Assembly (NCBI GenBank): GCA_016839655.1
Contig: JAEOTW010000279.1
Location: 1 to 54,293, forward strand
Reading direction: 5' to 3'
DNA length: 54,293 nucleotides
From: Promethearchaeota archaeon
GTDB taxonomy: Archaea > Asgardarchaeota > Lokiarchaeia > Sigynarchaeales > SOKP01
The notes beneath the pieces were generated by a model. That model saw only the letters and a program-made list of their open reading frames with translations. It did not search any database and had not been told where the DNA came from. This document shows, piece by piece, positions 42,642-52,036 of the stretch. The position numbers and the translations under genes were made by a program. The stretch's first letter is position 1, and every line of letters starts with the position of its first letter.

Positions 42642-43475
42642 TTACTTTAAAGATCTAACTGCTTCAGGAATGGAGATAGGAATATTTTTATCATATAGAT
42701 TTTCTTCTTTTAAAATACTAAAAATTGAGTAAATAACTGGTTTATTTAACTGCAGAAGTTGAAAATTAGTACTGTTAATTATATGTTCACTTTGCCCATA
42801 TTCTATTATATTTCCATTTTTCATCAAAATTATTTGCTGAGAGAAAGGTAAAATGAGATCTAACCTATGCTCACTAATTAAAATTGAAAGGTTTTTCTCA
42901 TCTTTTATCTCATTTAATAGATTTATTATTTTTTTAGCCATATATGGATCTAGTAAAGCAGTCGGCTCATCTAAGATTAACATTTTTGGTTCTAAGACTA
43001 GAATAGATGCTATCGCTACTCTTTGTTGTTCTCCACCGCTTAATTCAAATGGAGCCTTATCCAATATATGTTCAATTTCAGTTATAGATGCACTTTCTTG
43101 TATTCGTTTTGAAATTTCTTTAGCAGATATCCCCATATTTTCTAGTCCAAAAGCAATTTCGTGTTCTACATTCATCGCTATTAATTGATTTTCAGGATTC
43201 TGAAACACAATACCAATTTCAGTGGATAAATCTGCTATTGGAGTTTCAATTGTATTTTTTCCATTCCATAATTCAACGTTTCCTTTATAAAAACCTGCAT
43301 AAAACTGAGGAATTAGCCCATTCATACACCTAATGAGTGTAGTTTTTCCACTTCCAGTTTCTCCACACAATAATATAAAATTATTATCTTCGATGTCTAA
43401 ATTGATATTATTCAAAGCATAATCTTCGTTTCCTTTGTACCGATAATAGAAATTTTTAAATTTTATTAAGTCCAT
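42642..43475 (-). CDS. ecfA1: Energy-coupling factor transporter ATPase (EcfA/CbiO type)
   Basis: A 277-residue ABC ATPase paralogous to its downstream neighbour. Walker A is GETGSGKTTL near 36, Q-loop GIVFQNPENQLIAMNVEHEI near 87, signature ELSGGEQQRVAIASI near 144, Walker B MLILDEPT near 164 and ILISEHRLDL with the switch His. The first A subunit of a group II ECF transporter normally pairs with the second in a heterodimer, as here. It follows the DHH phosphoesterase gene by 62 nt on the same strand. Confidence 0.93.
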   Translation of the reverse strand: MDLIKFKNFYYRYKGNEDYALNNINLDIEDNNFILLCGETGSGKTTLIRCMNGLIPQFYAGFYKGNVELWNGKNTIETPIADLSTEIGIVFQNPENQLIAMNVEHEIAFGLENMGISAKEISKRIQESASITEIEHILDKAPFELSGGEQQRVAIASILVLEPKMLILDEPTALLDPYMAKKIINLLNEIKDEKNLSILISEHRLDLILPFSQQIILMKNGNIIEYGQSEHIINSTNFQLLQLNKPVIYSIFSILKEENLYDKNIPISIPEAVRSLK

Positions 43476-43537
43476 CTCAAAGCTTGTTCCGTTACAGTCT
43501 TTTTTCTTTGATAATTTTTGATTGTTTAAAACTTAAC

Positions 43538-44554
43538 TTATAAATATAGTTTAATTTTATCTAGAATTTGTTGGAGGATAATATCAAATTCTTTGTTAAT
43601 TGTTATTGATGCGGCTCCATCATGACCGCCACCACTAATATTATGTAATACTGAAATCTCCTCTAAGATCATTCCTAAATTCAATCCTGTTTTTAAGCAA
43701 ACTGCTTTTCTAGCTCTTGTATTAATTATATATTTTTCTATATCTTTTGAAACTGCAATTCCAATATCAAAACCCAATTTGATTAACATTGATGCTACAC
43801 TTGCTCCAAAACTGCTTACTTCTGTTAAGCCGATCAAAAATTCTCCTTCTCGAATCAACTCAACTCTTTGTAATCCTTTTATATTGGCGATTTTTTCTGA
43901 GATGCCAATTTCGCTTTGAAGAAATTGAAAAACATCTTGGATATTTATTTCTTCACTTAATAAGTTGCTCACATTTTGGATTGATTGATTATTACCGTGT
44001 CTAAAGAAACCAGAATCTGTTAATATTGCTGAAATAATGAGATTTTTTAATGGTAATGTCAAAGGTATCTTATAGAATTCAAATAATTTCAAGATTATTT
44101 CTGAAGTAGAAGAAAAATTTTGACTAATTAAGTCTAATGAATTATCTTTACGATTTTCTGAATTCAGTCCTGAATAATGATGATCTATGAAAATATAAGG
44201 AATTTTCTCATGTAATATATCAATATTTTTGATTTGACTTATGTTGTTTGTATCCACGATTACGAGGATATCAAAATTTGCAAGGTCAAATCTTCTCTCA
44301 TAAGAAAGATCAAAATCGGGAAAGATTTTATTGAAATTTTTAATAAAATTTTTAGTTGATTTTGAAAGTTCTGATAAATATATTGATACTTCTTGATTTT
44401 TAGAGTTTAAAAATTCACAATTTAGAAGGTTTAGAAGATATTTTAAAGTAAAACAAGAGACTAGTCCATCAATATCTACTAAATCATGAGTAGTAATTAA
44501 GATATTTTTGTTTTTTATGAAAGTTAAAAAATTTTCAAATTTAAATTTCAACAT
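43538..44554 (-). CDS. DHH-family phosphoesterase (RecJ/nanoRNase-like)
   Basis: A 338-residue protein with DHH and DHHA1 domains. TTHDLVDIDG (21-30) holds metal ligands His23, Asp27 and Asp29, VIVDTNN (98-104) Asp101, and FIDHHYSG (122-129) the DHH motif. ISGGGHDGAAS near 307 is the DHHA1 GGGH motif that binds the substrate. Family members hydrolyse nanoRNA, cyclic dinucleotides or single-stranded DNA, or act with archaeal GINS (as GAN). This length fits a nanoRNase-like enzyme rather than full RecJ. It sits in the run eL43-Pcc1-prefoldin beta-DHH, a frequent archaeal order. The gap to prefoldin beta is 20 nt. Confidence 0.88.
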   Translation of the reverse strand: MLKFKFENFLTFIKNKNILITTHDLVDIDGLVSCFTLKYLLNLLNCEFLNSKNQEVSIYLSELSKSTKNFIKNFNKIFPDFDLSYERRFDLANFDILVIVDTNNISQIKNIDILHEKIPYIFIDHHYSGLNSENRKDNSLDLISQNFSSTSEIILKLFEFYKIPLTLPLKNLIISAILTDSGFFRHGNNQSIQNVSNLLSEEINIQDVFQFLQSEIGISEKIANIKGLQRVELIREGEFLIGLTEVSSFGASVASMLIKLGFDIGIAVSKDIEKYIINTRARKAVCLKTGLNLGMILEEISVLHNISGGGHDGAASITINKEFDIILQQILDKIKLYL

Positions 44555-44574
44555 ACAAGTTCATGAGAATTTTA

Positions 44575-44928
44575 TTATTGAAAATCTGCCTGAAGGGATT
44601 TACTCATTGTTTCTATTTGGTTTTTTACTCGTTCTTCTTTTTGTTTTAATGTTTTTAAGCGCATCTCTAATGAGATTTTTAAGCTTTTTTTTTCGTCCAA
44701 TAACTTATTTCGATCGCTTTTCACTAATATTCCCCCGATTGACTTATAAACTGTGTCTTCAGGTTGAATTTTTTCTAATTCCTCAATTGCTGATTCTGTT
44801 TCTCTTTGTGAACTTTCAATTTGCATTCTTTGTGAATTTATAAATTCAAAAGATTGTCGCAGATTATTCAGTTCAAAAATCTTTTTCTTTTGTTCTTCGG
44901 TTAAATTATCGAGATTAATTTGTGACAT
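44575..44928 (-). CDS. pfdB: Prefoldin subunit beta
   Basis: A 117-residue coiled-coil subunit of the hexameric prefoldin chaperone that delivers unfolded proteins to the thermosome. Two long helices (about 8-45 and 78-117) flank the beta-hairpin segment EDTVYKSIGGILVKSDRNKL (56-75), which is the conserved hairpin of beta-type prefoldins. No cysteines, highly charged, cytoplasmic. It follows Pcc1 by 48 nt and precedes the DHH gene by 20 nt. Confidence 0.95.
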   Translation of the reverse strand: MSQINLDNLTEEQKKKIFELNNLRQSFEFINSQRMQIESSQRETESAIEELEKIQPEDTVYKSIGGILVKSDRNKLLDEKKSLKISLEMRLKTLKQKEERVKNQIETMSKSLQADFQ

Positions 44929-44976
44929 TTATTTTCTTCTTGTATTTTTATTAATTTATTTATTATTCTGTATATT

Positions 44977-45258
44977 TTATTTATTTTTTGAATTATCAAC
45001 TATCTTCATCGATTCTGTGATTACTTTCCCAAAACTGGTAATTTCATTAACTGATGCCCGAAAAGCTGTAATGTCACTACTACTTATCTCGAAAATTATA
45101 CTCGAGTTATTCTTTTTTTCTATCGAAATTTCTGATCGTTTAGTTTTTAACCTTTTAAATTCAGGTAAAAAAGAGTTGAATGAAATATCTCGCATTTGAG
45201 AAGTCTCGAATTTAAATTCTATAACAGATTTTATTGAGAAGTAATTATTTTTACTCAT
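44977..45258 (-). CDS. pcc1: KEOPS complex subunit Pcc1
   Basis: A 93-residue protein. SVIEFKFETSQMRDISFNSFLPE then a strand EISIEKKNNSSIIFEISS and the helix DITAFRASVNEITSFGKVITESMKIV match Pcc1, in which the ARA-type helix dimerises and contacts Kae1. Pcc1 bridges KEOPS dimers for t6A synthesis. Its ATG overlaps the stop of eL43 (TAATG arrangement), indicating translational coupling. Cgi121 lies at the far end of the same-strand run. Confidence 0.88.
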   Translation of the reverse strand: MSKNNYFSIKSVIEFKFETSQMRDISFNSFLPEFKRLKTKRSEISIEKKNNSSIIFEISSSDITAFRASVNEITSFGKVITESMKIVDNSKNK

Positions 45259-45545
45259 TATTCTTCAGTGACTTCTAATTCTCTTTGCTTACGCTTTGCA
45301 ATACGGAAAGCCTCGGCGCCTCTCGGTGTTTCTATGTAATACGCTCCTCCTGTAAATTTAGCATCACATTTTTTGCAATGCCAAATTCCTGTTGAGATTC
45401 TATGAACAGAACCCTTAGTTATACATCTAGGACATTTAATATCACCTTTCATCTTTTCTAATATTAAACGAGTCCTTTTCCGCAATGTACTTCCATATCT
45501 CGCTCCATATTTTCCTGTTATGCCAACTTTACGAGTATTTCCCAT
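45258..45545 (-). CDS. rpl37ae: Ribosomal protein eL43 (L37Ae)
   Basis: A 95-residue ribosomal protein of the large subunit. KVGITGKYGARYGSTLRKR is the conserved basic N-terminus. A zinc ribbon is formed by CPRC and CKKC, followed by FTGGAYYIETPRGAEA. The ATG at 45545 is chosen; a TTG nine bases upstream is possible but not expected from the family. It leads the run Pcc1-prefoldin beta-DHH. In many archaea this gene follows Rrp42 directly, but here a divergent pair of genes lies in between. Confidence 0.96.
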   Translation of the reverse strand: MGNTRKVGITGKYGARYGSTLRKRTRLILEKMKGDIKCPRCITKGSVHRISTGIWHCKKCDAKFTGGAYYIETPRGAEAFRIAKRKQRELEVTEE

Positions 45546-45740
45546 TTTAATCAAAAATAGTGTTGATTAGTTGATATTATATAAAAATTACTATAAACTA
45601 TAAATTTTTCTAAAATAGTTTAATTAACCTTTATTCGTTTTCTTGTATATAATTATCTTACAAATAAAGGGAGAATTTATATTATTCAAAATTAAAACAT
45701 TAAATTATAAATTTAAAAAAATTAATCCTATGTATTTTTC

Positions 45741-48473
45741 GTGTTGATTATGGCTAGTAAAGAATCTCTGACAATAGATCTTACACAAGTTCCCTTCAAG
45801 ACAGAGGAGGTTGGAAGTAAAGCATCTAATCTGAGTAAATTGATCCAAAGAGATTTTCCTGTTCCAAATGGATTTGTAGTGAAGATAAATGCTTATGATC
45901 TATTTCTAATGAATAATAATTTAATTGAGTTTATTCAAAAATCCGTAGAATCAATTGATTATGATAATATAGAGTCGTTAAATAGTTGTGTGAAAGAGAT
46001 ACGCAATTTAATTGAGAAAGGATCAATTCCAAGAGAATTAATAGATGAAATTAAATCAAAATTAGCCAAATTTTCCTCTCATAGTGTGGCAGTTCGTTCT
46101 TCTGCTACTGCTGAAGATTTACCAATAGCCTCTTTCGCTGGACAATATGATACATATTTAAATCTAAAGAGTTTAGATCAAATACTCCATCATATTAAAC
46201 AGTGCTATGCATCATTATGGACAAATCGAGCAATTATGTATAGATATAATAATAATATCCCACATAATAATGTCAAAATTGCGATTATTATCCAATCAAT
46301 GGTTAATGCAAAATCTGCGGGTGTATTATTTACAACTAATCCAATAACATCTGATAATACTGAAATATTAATTGAATCAAATTATGGATTAGGAGAATCA
46401 ATAGTATCAGGAAGAAGTAGTCCAGATCAATTTTTTGTTCAAAAATTAAAAAGAGGAGCCTTCAAAATTCGTAATAAGCGAATAGGTACAAAGGAATTAG
46501 CATCATATCCGAAATCACTTGAGGATGAAGGTGGTATTGAATATGTCTTATTATCAAATGATTTAAATCAACAATCCTCTTTAGAAGATAATGAAGTTCT
46601 TAACCTAGCCAAAATTGGACTTGAGATTGAAAAAAATTTTAAATACATCCCTCAAGATATTGAATGGGCTATAGATCAAGAAAAAAAAATCTATATTTTG
46701 CAAACACGACCTGTCACAACTGTAACCACTAAAATTAAAGAACCAGACATATTGTGGAGTAGAGGGTATGCAGATGACTATTGGAATGATAATGTAACAC
46801 CCCTTTTTTTTAATATATTAGGAGATCCAATCTCAAAAGTGGTAAATATTGAATTAAACAGTATTATGGGATATCAAAAAATGGATAATCAATTATTAAA
46901 GTTGTATCAAGCTCACGTTTACTTCAATCTAAATGTTATTAAAAAAAAAATTGAAAATGAAATCCCAACATTCATGAGAAATGAAGATCTTTTGAACTAT
47001 TTCCCTGAAGGTTCAGGACTTTATGGAAAAAAAACAATGAAAGAACTTCCTTTTCATCTTATAAAACGAATAGTTGCAGAGCTAAGAGTAATGTTTTATG
47101 ATCCTAATGGATCAATGTCTAAAACTGCTGAAGCTTATGAAGATTGGAATCAAACAATCTTCATTCCATACTGTAAAGAATTTGATAAAAAATTACAAAT
47201 TATCTCAAAATCTGGTGAATTGCATAATTTTATTAAATTGGCTAAGGAATTAGATGGAATTATGATATCTCATTTTAGACTTATTCGATATGGAATTCCC
47301 GTTCATAATATAGGGATGAATTTATTGGTCCAATATCTTCTTACTAGATTTCTTGGAAGGGACGATTGTTTTAAATATTATCCAATTTTAGTTTCTGGGC
47401 TTAAACATAAATTAACAGAAACAAATGATCAGATTCATTATTTAGCTTCCCTAATTAATAGATCTTCAGAATTATTATCAATATTTAAAAATCAAAAATC
47501 TGCAAAAATTTATAATACACTACAATCAGAGACTAATCCAATAATTAAAGAATATCTTTCTGAATTTGAACAATTTTTGAAGAATTATGGTGATCGTGGC
47601 TTCACAAGAGAACCATATTATCCTCGCTGGAGGGAATATCCTATGATAAATATAATGGATGCGTTGAAATCATTAATAAAAGATCAAATACAGGATTTAA
47701 AGGATTTAAAAGCTAAAAATTTAAAAAATAGAGAGAGAGTTGAAAAGATTGTGGAGTCTAAGATCAGACAGCAAAGATTTGGTTTATTGATATGGAAATT
47801 TTTTTCAGTAATTCTAAAAAATAGTAAGAAATATATAAAATTTCGAGAGGATCAACGATTTAACCTTGATAAATGGATTGCTAGAAACAGAAATTTATAT
47901 TTAGAAATCGGTAAGATCTTAACTAGCCAAGAGATAATTTCTGATGAGAATGAAGTTTTTTTCCTCTTTAGACACGAGATTAAGAAATTAGCATTGAATA
48001 AATATAATCAACAAGAAATTCCAGATTTGGCAACTGAAATTGTAAAGAGATCTGAAGAATTTAAAAGATATGAAAACACAGTACCACCTAAATTTCTTTT
48101 AGGATCAAGAGAATTTAATGATATGGTAAGATATACAAAAGAAAGTGATATATTCCATGGCATACCTGCTAGTCAAGGAATCGTAACCGCCCCTATACGT
48201 ATAGTTCATGATATTAATCTTATATCGACAGTGAAAGCTGGGGAGATTTTGGTTGTAGCTCGAACTGATCCTGGTTGGACACCTATTTTTTCTAAGATTG
48301 GTGGTTTAATTACTGAGACAGGGGGAATTCTTTCTCATGGTGCTGTTGTTTCAAGGGAGTATGGTATTCCTGCCGTAACTAATATCGCAAATGCGTGCAA
48401 AATTTTCAAAACAGGTCAAATAATTGAAATTAATGGTTTTAATGGTACTGTTGTACCACAAAAAACTTTCTAA
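45741..48473 (+). CDS. Phosphoenolpyruvate-synthase-like dikinase (rifampin-phosphotransferase-like domain order)
   Basis: A 910-residue enzyme. Residues 1-330 are the ATP-grasp (PPDK N-terminal) domain: VGSKASNLSKLI, VAVRSSATAEDLP, FAGQYDTYLN, LFTTNPIT and EWAIDQEKKIYILQTRPV. The swivelling phosphohistidine domain is at the C-terminus (about 800-910): TETGGILSHGAVVSREYGIP with His866. The PEP-binding TIM barrel that follows in true PEP synthases is absent, and the long middle region (about 340-790) is unlike it, so the domain order resembles rifampin phosphotransferases and related enzymes that pass a phosphate from ATP via His to another substrate. It is followed by a lipocalin-like gene 11 nt later. 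Substrate unknown. Confidence 0.82.
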   Translation: MLIMASKESLTIDLTQVPFKTEEVGSKASNLSKLIQRDFPVPNGFVVKINAYDLFLMNNNLIEFIQKSVESIDYDNIESLNSCVKEIRNLIEKGSIPRELIDEIKSKLAKFSSHSVAVRSSATAEDLPIASFAGQYDTYLNLKSLDQILHHIKQCYASLWTNRAIMYRYNNNIPHNNVKIAIIIQSMVNAKSAGVLFTTNPITSDNTEILIESNYGLGESIVSGRSSPDQFFVQKLKRGAFKIRNKRIGTKELASYPKSLEDEGGIEYVLLSNDLNQQSSLEDNEVLNLAKIGLEIEKNFKYIPQDIEWAIDQEKKIYILQTRPVTTVTTKIKEPDILWSRGYADDYWNDNVTPLFFNILGDPISKVVNIELNSIMGYQKMDNQLLKLYQAHVYFNLNVIKKKIENEIPTFMRNEDLLNYFPEGSGLYGKKTMKELPFHLIKRIVAELRVMFYDPNGSMSKTAEAYEDWNQTIFIPYCKEFDKKLQIISKSGELHNFIKLAKELDGIMISHFRLIRYGIPVHNIGMNLLVQYLLTRFLGRDDCFKYYPILVSGLKHKLTETNDQIHYLASLINRSSELLSIFKNQKSAKIYNTLQSETNPIIKEYLSEFEQFLKNYGDRGFTREPYYPRWREYPMINIMDALKSLIKDQIQDLKDLKAKNLKNRERVEKIVESKIRQQRFGLLIWKFFSVILKNSKKYIKFREDQRFNLDKWIARNRNLYLEIGKILTSQEIISDENEVFFLFRHEIKKLALNKYNQQEIPDLATEIVKRSEEFKRYENTVPPKFLLGSREFNDMVRYTKESDIFHGIPASQGIVTAPIRIVHDINLISTVKAGEILVVARTDPGWTPIFSKIGGLITETGGILSHGAVVSREYGIPAVTNIANACKIFKTGQIIEINGFNGTVVPQKTF

Positions 48474-48484
48474 GGTGAGTTAAT

Positions 48485-49453
48485 TTGGAACCATTGACAC
48501 ACCCAAATGTCAAAACAGAAAATCCTGAATGGAATGAATCATATTATTTTGTTTTTTATGATAAAACTAACAATTTAGGAGGTATGACTCGATTAGGTTT
48601 TAAACCGAATAAACAAGAGGGAATGGCATTTTTCTTCTTATTTCTTCCCAATGGTTCTGCTGCGGGATATCATAGAGAAAAAAAAGTTAAGGATGATATC
48701 AAATCTCTAAAGGTTGGAGGTGTTTATCATAATTATCAGACTCAGTCAAAATGGAACTATCTCTTTCAAGGAAATATGATTTTTGTTAAAAATTCCGAAG
48801 ATTTACCCAAAGTTCGTGAACAACCAACGTTAATTAGTGCTACTCAAAAAGTAAATATGGATATTTTATTTGAACCAATTAATAAAATATATGAGTATAG
48901 TGAAAATATGACTGCTGAATCATTAGAAATTGGAAGAAAAGCGGGAGATAAACATTGGGAACAAATAGCTACTTTATCTGGAAGTATACAAATTGGTGAT
49001 AAGAATTATCTAATTAAAAATGCTCTCGGACAAAGGGATCATACTTATGGTGTTCGAGATTGGACAGGGGTTGGAAATTGGTTATATTATGTAGTTTGGT
49101 TTAATAATAATTTAGCAATAAATCCAGCAGCAATTATCACTGAAGATGGACAATTATCTACTGGAGGTTTTCTGTTCAAAGAAGGGAAAAATATTCCTCT
49201 AAAAACAATTCGGGTCATTGATCAGAAATTTAGAGAAGATGGGGTGCTTCCTATAAGTTCAGAGCTCCAAATCGAAGATGCAATGGGTGATCAATATACA
49301 TTAAAAGCAAAAGTAGGTCCAATTATACCGGTTCCTTTTGTAGATAAAGAAGGACAGCAATCAATTTTAGTCCAGTCTATGGGTAATTTTGAATTAAACG
49401 GATTGAAAGGTGGCTATGGTTCATTTGAAACCCTAAGAAAGGTAATTTCATAG
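48485..49453 (+). CDS. Lipocalin-like protein (AttH/CrtC, DUF7064/DUF7065-like)
   Basis: A 322-residue soluble beta-rich protein starting with TTG. NESYYFVFYDKTNNLGGMTRLGFKPNK (about 17-43) is typical of the AttH/CrtC-like two-barrel family, and GQRDHTYGVRDWTGVGNWLYYVVWFN (near 187-212) is its most conserved, Trp- and aromatic-rich block. GYGSFETLR ends the second barrel. These proteins bind or modify hydrophobic ligands; CrtC hydrates carotenoids. It is co-transcribed with the dikinase-like gene (11 nt gap), so the two probably act on the same compound. The role is inferred from fold and context only. Confidence 0.72.
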   Translation: MEPLTHPNVKTENPEWNESYYFVFYDKTNNLGGMTRLGFKPNKQEGMAFFFLFLPNGSAAGYHREKKVKDDIKSLKVGGVYHNYQTQSKWNYLFQGNMIFVKNSEDLPKVREQPTLISATQKVNMDILFEPINKIYEYSENMTAESLEIGRKAGDKHWEQIATLSGSIQIGDKNYLIKNALGQRDHTYGVRDWTGVGNWLYYVVWFNNNLAINPAAIITEDGQLSTGGFLFKEGKNIPLKTIRVIDQKFREDGVLPISSELQIEDAMGDQYTLKAKVGPIIPVPFVDKEGQQSILVQSMGNFELNGLKGGYGSFETLRKVIS

Positions 49454-49554
49454 GTTTTCAAAACGAATATAACGAATTACTTATTGAATATTAAGATAAA
49501 TTTTGTTTTAAATAAAGAACAAATAAAATAAAGTTTGAAAAAAATTTTTGGAAA

Positions 49555-50388
49555 TTATTTACTTATGTTTTGATACTGTAATAAATTTAAATCTTTTCTT
49601 AATTTTTTACCGAGTTCTAGAGATTTTTTGCCTAGCATTTTGATTTCATCAATTGAAAATGTAGCTGCCCCACTTTTTTGGATTGAAGTTATTTTATCTT
49701 CAGTAACAGAAATTGATATTTTTCCATCACTCACTAATTCTTCAGGTAAACTTGGATCTAAAAATATGATATCTTCGATTTTACCATACGTGATAGCTAG
49801 AGGTAATTCATTAACAATATTCTTTCCTGTTAAATATTTTCCACTCCATTCAACTTCACCCTTTTCTTCATTCCAAACACCTTCAGGAATATGAGCAGAT
49901 AATAATGTGGTTAAGGCACTCACTGCGCCTGCATCAATTAAATTTCCTTGATAATTCATTACATACATATCAACAAAAAGAATGTAAACTGAAACTCCTT
50001 CTTTAATGCAAAGTTTTTTAGTTTGAACGCAATCTGCATGCCTAATTCCACGATCTACTACACGTGCTAATTCAATTGATTGTTCATCTGGAGGTCCTCT
50101 TTCAAATAGAGGAGATGCTATTGGGAGTAACTCTGCCATAACAGTACATACACCTTCATTAGGAAGATCAGGAAATGGTGTACCTACTTCATATTTTAAT
50201 CCTGTTATAATCCTAGTTTTTCCTAATGACACATCCGCTGAACCTTCTGCTGAAGCTATTATGTCACTCTTTATTTGGAAATTACGAAATTCCCATAGCT
50301 CTCGATTATCGATTCTCTCTTCTTTCTTAAGATTAGAAATAATATAATCTCTTTCAATTTTCGAAATAATACGTTTAACATCCATCAT
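49555..50388 (-). CDS. rrp42: Exosome subunit Rrp42
   Basis: A 277-residue RNase PH-fold subunit that forms the hexameric ring with Rrp41 and lacks its own catalytic Asp pair. IRNREL-type start (ERIDNRELWEFRNFQIKS), SAEGSADVSLGKTRIITGLK, VVDRGIRHADCVQ and LIDAGAVSALTTLL match the Rrp42 family. It is the last exosome gene here; its start lies 2 nt after the Rrp41 stop. In this genome it is followed by a convergent dikinase/lipocalin pair rather than eL43. Confidence 0.95.
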   Translation of the reverse strand: MMDVKRIISKIERDYIISNLKKEERIDNRELWEFRNFQIKSDIIASAEGSADVSLGKTRIITGLKYEVGTPFPDLPNEGVCTVMAELLPIASPLFERGPPDEQSIELARVVDRGIRHADCVQTKKLCIKEGVSVYILFVDMYVMNYQGNLIDAGAVSALTTLLSAHIPEGVWNEEKGEVEWSGKYLTGKNIVNELPLAITYGKIEDIIFLDPSLPEELVSDGKISISVTEDKITSIQKSGAATFSIDEIKMLGKKSLELGKKLRKDLNLLQYQNISK

Positions 50389-50390
50389 TT

Positions 50391-51161
50391 TTATTGTTCA
50401 CCTTTTTTTTTTGTTGTTATATCTTCTTGCAATTTAATATATTTACTCTTAAGTGCATTCAATTGGATTTCATGAATTTTTTCTAATGCCTCTTTAGCAA
50501 CATCTAAAAATTCATTCATCTCCTCCAAGTCCATATCCCCATCGAATTGCAAGAGTGAGATTTCTTCATTATACCAAGTAATAGCAATTGGTAAATCCGC
50601 GTCTCCAGCTTTATCTTCAATTCCAGAAAGATCAACAACTTTCTTTCCATCAATTTTACCTACCGCGATAGCTGATACCATACTTTTCATAGGAACTCCT
50701 GCATCAGCCAATGCTAATGCTGCTACTGTTGTACTAGCACACCTAGTTCCACCATCTGCATCCATTACTTCAATAAATACTTCAAAACTAGTACCAGGAT
50801 AAAGTTCGAGAAATAGTAAAGGTTCTATACAATCGGCTACAATCATAGATATTTCTTTTTCACGACGCCCTGGTGCTGGTCTCTTCCTATCAAAAACTGA
50901 AAATGTGGCCATCCTATAAAAAACTCGTAATATTCCTCTATCTGGTTTAGATAAATGGTGTGGATGTACTTCTCGTGGACCATATACAGCAGCATATATT
51001 TTATTATTACCCCATTCCAAATACGCAGAACCATCTGCATTTTCTATTATACCAACTTCCATTTTTATCGGTCGTAAGTCATTAACATCTCGACCATCTA
51101 ATCTTTTTCCATCTTTACGGAACAAAGTTTCAGGATATTCATCTTTAATTATTAATGGCAT
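50391..51161 (-). CDS. rrp41: Exosome catalytic subunit Rrp41
   Basis: A 256-residue phosphorolytic 3'-5' exoribonuclease subunit. RKDGKRLDGRDVNDLRPIKM, then NADGSAYLEWGNNKIYAAVYGPREVHP, GTRCASTTVAALALADAGVP, and the catalytic acidic stretch EDKAGDADLPIA near 184, whose Asp residues bind the metal. Arg-rich RKRPAPGRREKE near 90 lies where RNA and phosphate are bound. It starts directly after the Rrp4 stop, so the three exosome genes are tightly coupled. Confidence 0.96.
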   Translation of the reverse strand: MPLIIKDEYPETLFRKDGKRLDGRDVNDLRPIKMEVGIIENADGSAYLEWGNNKIYAAVYGPREVHPHHLSKPDRGILRVFYRMATFSVFDRKRPAPGRREKEISMIVADCIEPLLFLELYPGTSFEVFIEVMDADGGTRCASTTVAALALADAGVPMKSMVSAIAVGKIDGKKVVDLSGIEDKAGDADLPIAITWYNEEISLLQFDGDMDLEEMNEFLDVAKEALEKIHEIQLNALKSKYIKLQEDITTKKKGEQ

Positions 51162-51956
51162 TTATTCGATACCTCTTTTCTTTTTTTCATTAATTATATA
51201 TTCTTGCATTCTATCAGTTAAACCTACAGTATGTGCTTCAGAAGCAATTTTTTGAATTGATTCAATTAATAACCTTTCATGTGCGATATCTACTCCTTTC
51301 AACCAAATCCGACCATTTTGTGTTACAAATATATTACAATTTGTTAAATTTTTTAACATTTTGATCATTGATCCACTTCTACCAATTACTCGTGGAATTT
51401 TAGGAGGATCTATAGTAATTATAATACCTCCAGTTTTTTTCCCCAAATATTTTCCAACAGTGGTCAATTCTGGTTTATTTAAACGATCAGCGGAGAGGAC
51501 TTTTACAACTAAAATATCTCCTATCTCAAATTTTTCAGTGTTTACGTCCTCACGCACTGGAGGACCACCTCTAAAACCTCTTGTTCTACCTTTTTTGATT
51601 GTATTTTTTGGTTTGAGTTGGCCAAAGTCTTTAGCATTAATATCACATTTATATTTTACAGGATTTTTATCGACTATTAAAGCTATAACCTTATCTCCAG
51701 GACGAGGAGTGTAGAATCCCCTCAGAGGAATTACATTGATATAATTCTTCTTTATTTGCTTTAAGCCTATATTTAAAGATATTATTTTAGTTCTCTCTTT
51801 ATTTAATATTGTGCCCCTTCCTGGCAAAAAATTTGCAACATCTTCCGTTAAAACTTCTCCAGGTACAACTACTTCTCTTGAATCTTCTTCATCTTCAAAA
51901 TCTTCGTATTCATCATCTATAGTTCCTTCTTCATTATTTTCCATTATAGTACTCAC
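51162..51956 (-). CDS. rrp4: Exosome RNA-binding cap subunit Rrp4
   Basis: A 264-residue cap protein. An unusually acidic N-terminal extension (residues 5-30, mostly Glu and Asp) precedes the N-terminal domain VVVPGEVLTEDVANFLPGRG. It is followed by an S1 domain (PRPGDKVIALIVDKN to about 155) and a KH domain (PPKIPRVIGRSGSMIKMLKN with the G-x-x-G loop, about 185-264). It guides RNA into the Rrp41/42 ring. The segment GFRGGPPVRED between S1 strands is basic and may add RNA contacts. It follows SBDS by 80 nt on the same strand. Confidence 0.94.
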   Translation of the reverse strand: MSTIMENNEEGTIDDEYEDFEDEEDSREVVVPGEVLTEDVANFLPGRGTILNKERTKIISLNIGLKQIKKNYINVIPLRGFYTPRPGDKVIALIVDKNPVKYKCDINAKDFGQLKPKNTIKKGRTRGFRGGPPVREDVNTEKFEIGDILVVKVLSADRLNKPELTTVGKYLGKKTGGIIITIDPPKIPRVIGRSGSMIKMLKNLTNCNIFVTQNGRIWLKGVDIAHERLLIESIQKIASEAHTVGLTDRMQEYIINEKKKRGIE

Positions 51957-52036
51957 GTCTTTTCTATAATTTTGTTATTCTGCTAACCTATGCTAAAAAA
52001 AATAATATAAACTACAGATATTCAAAAACTTTTAGG

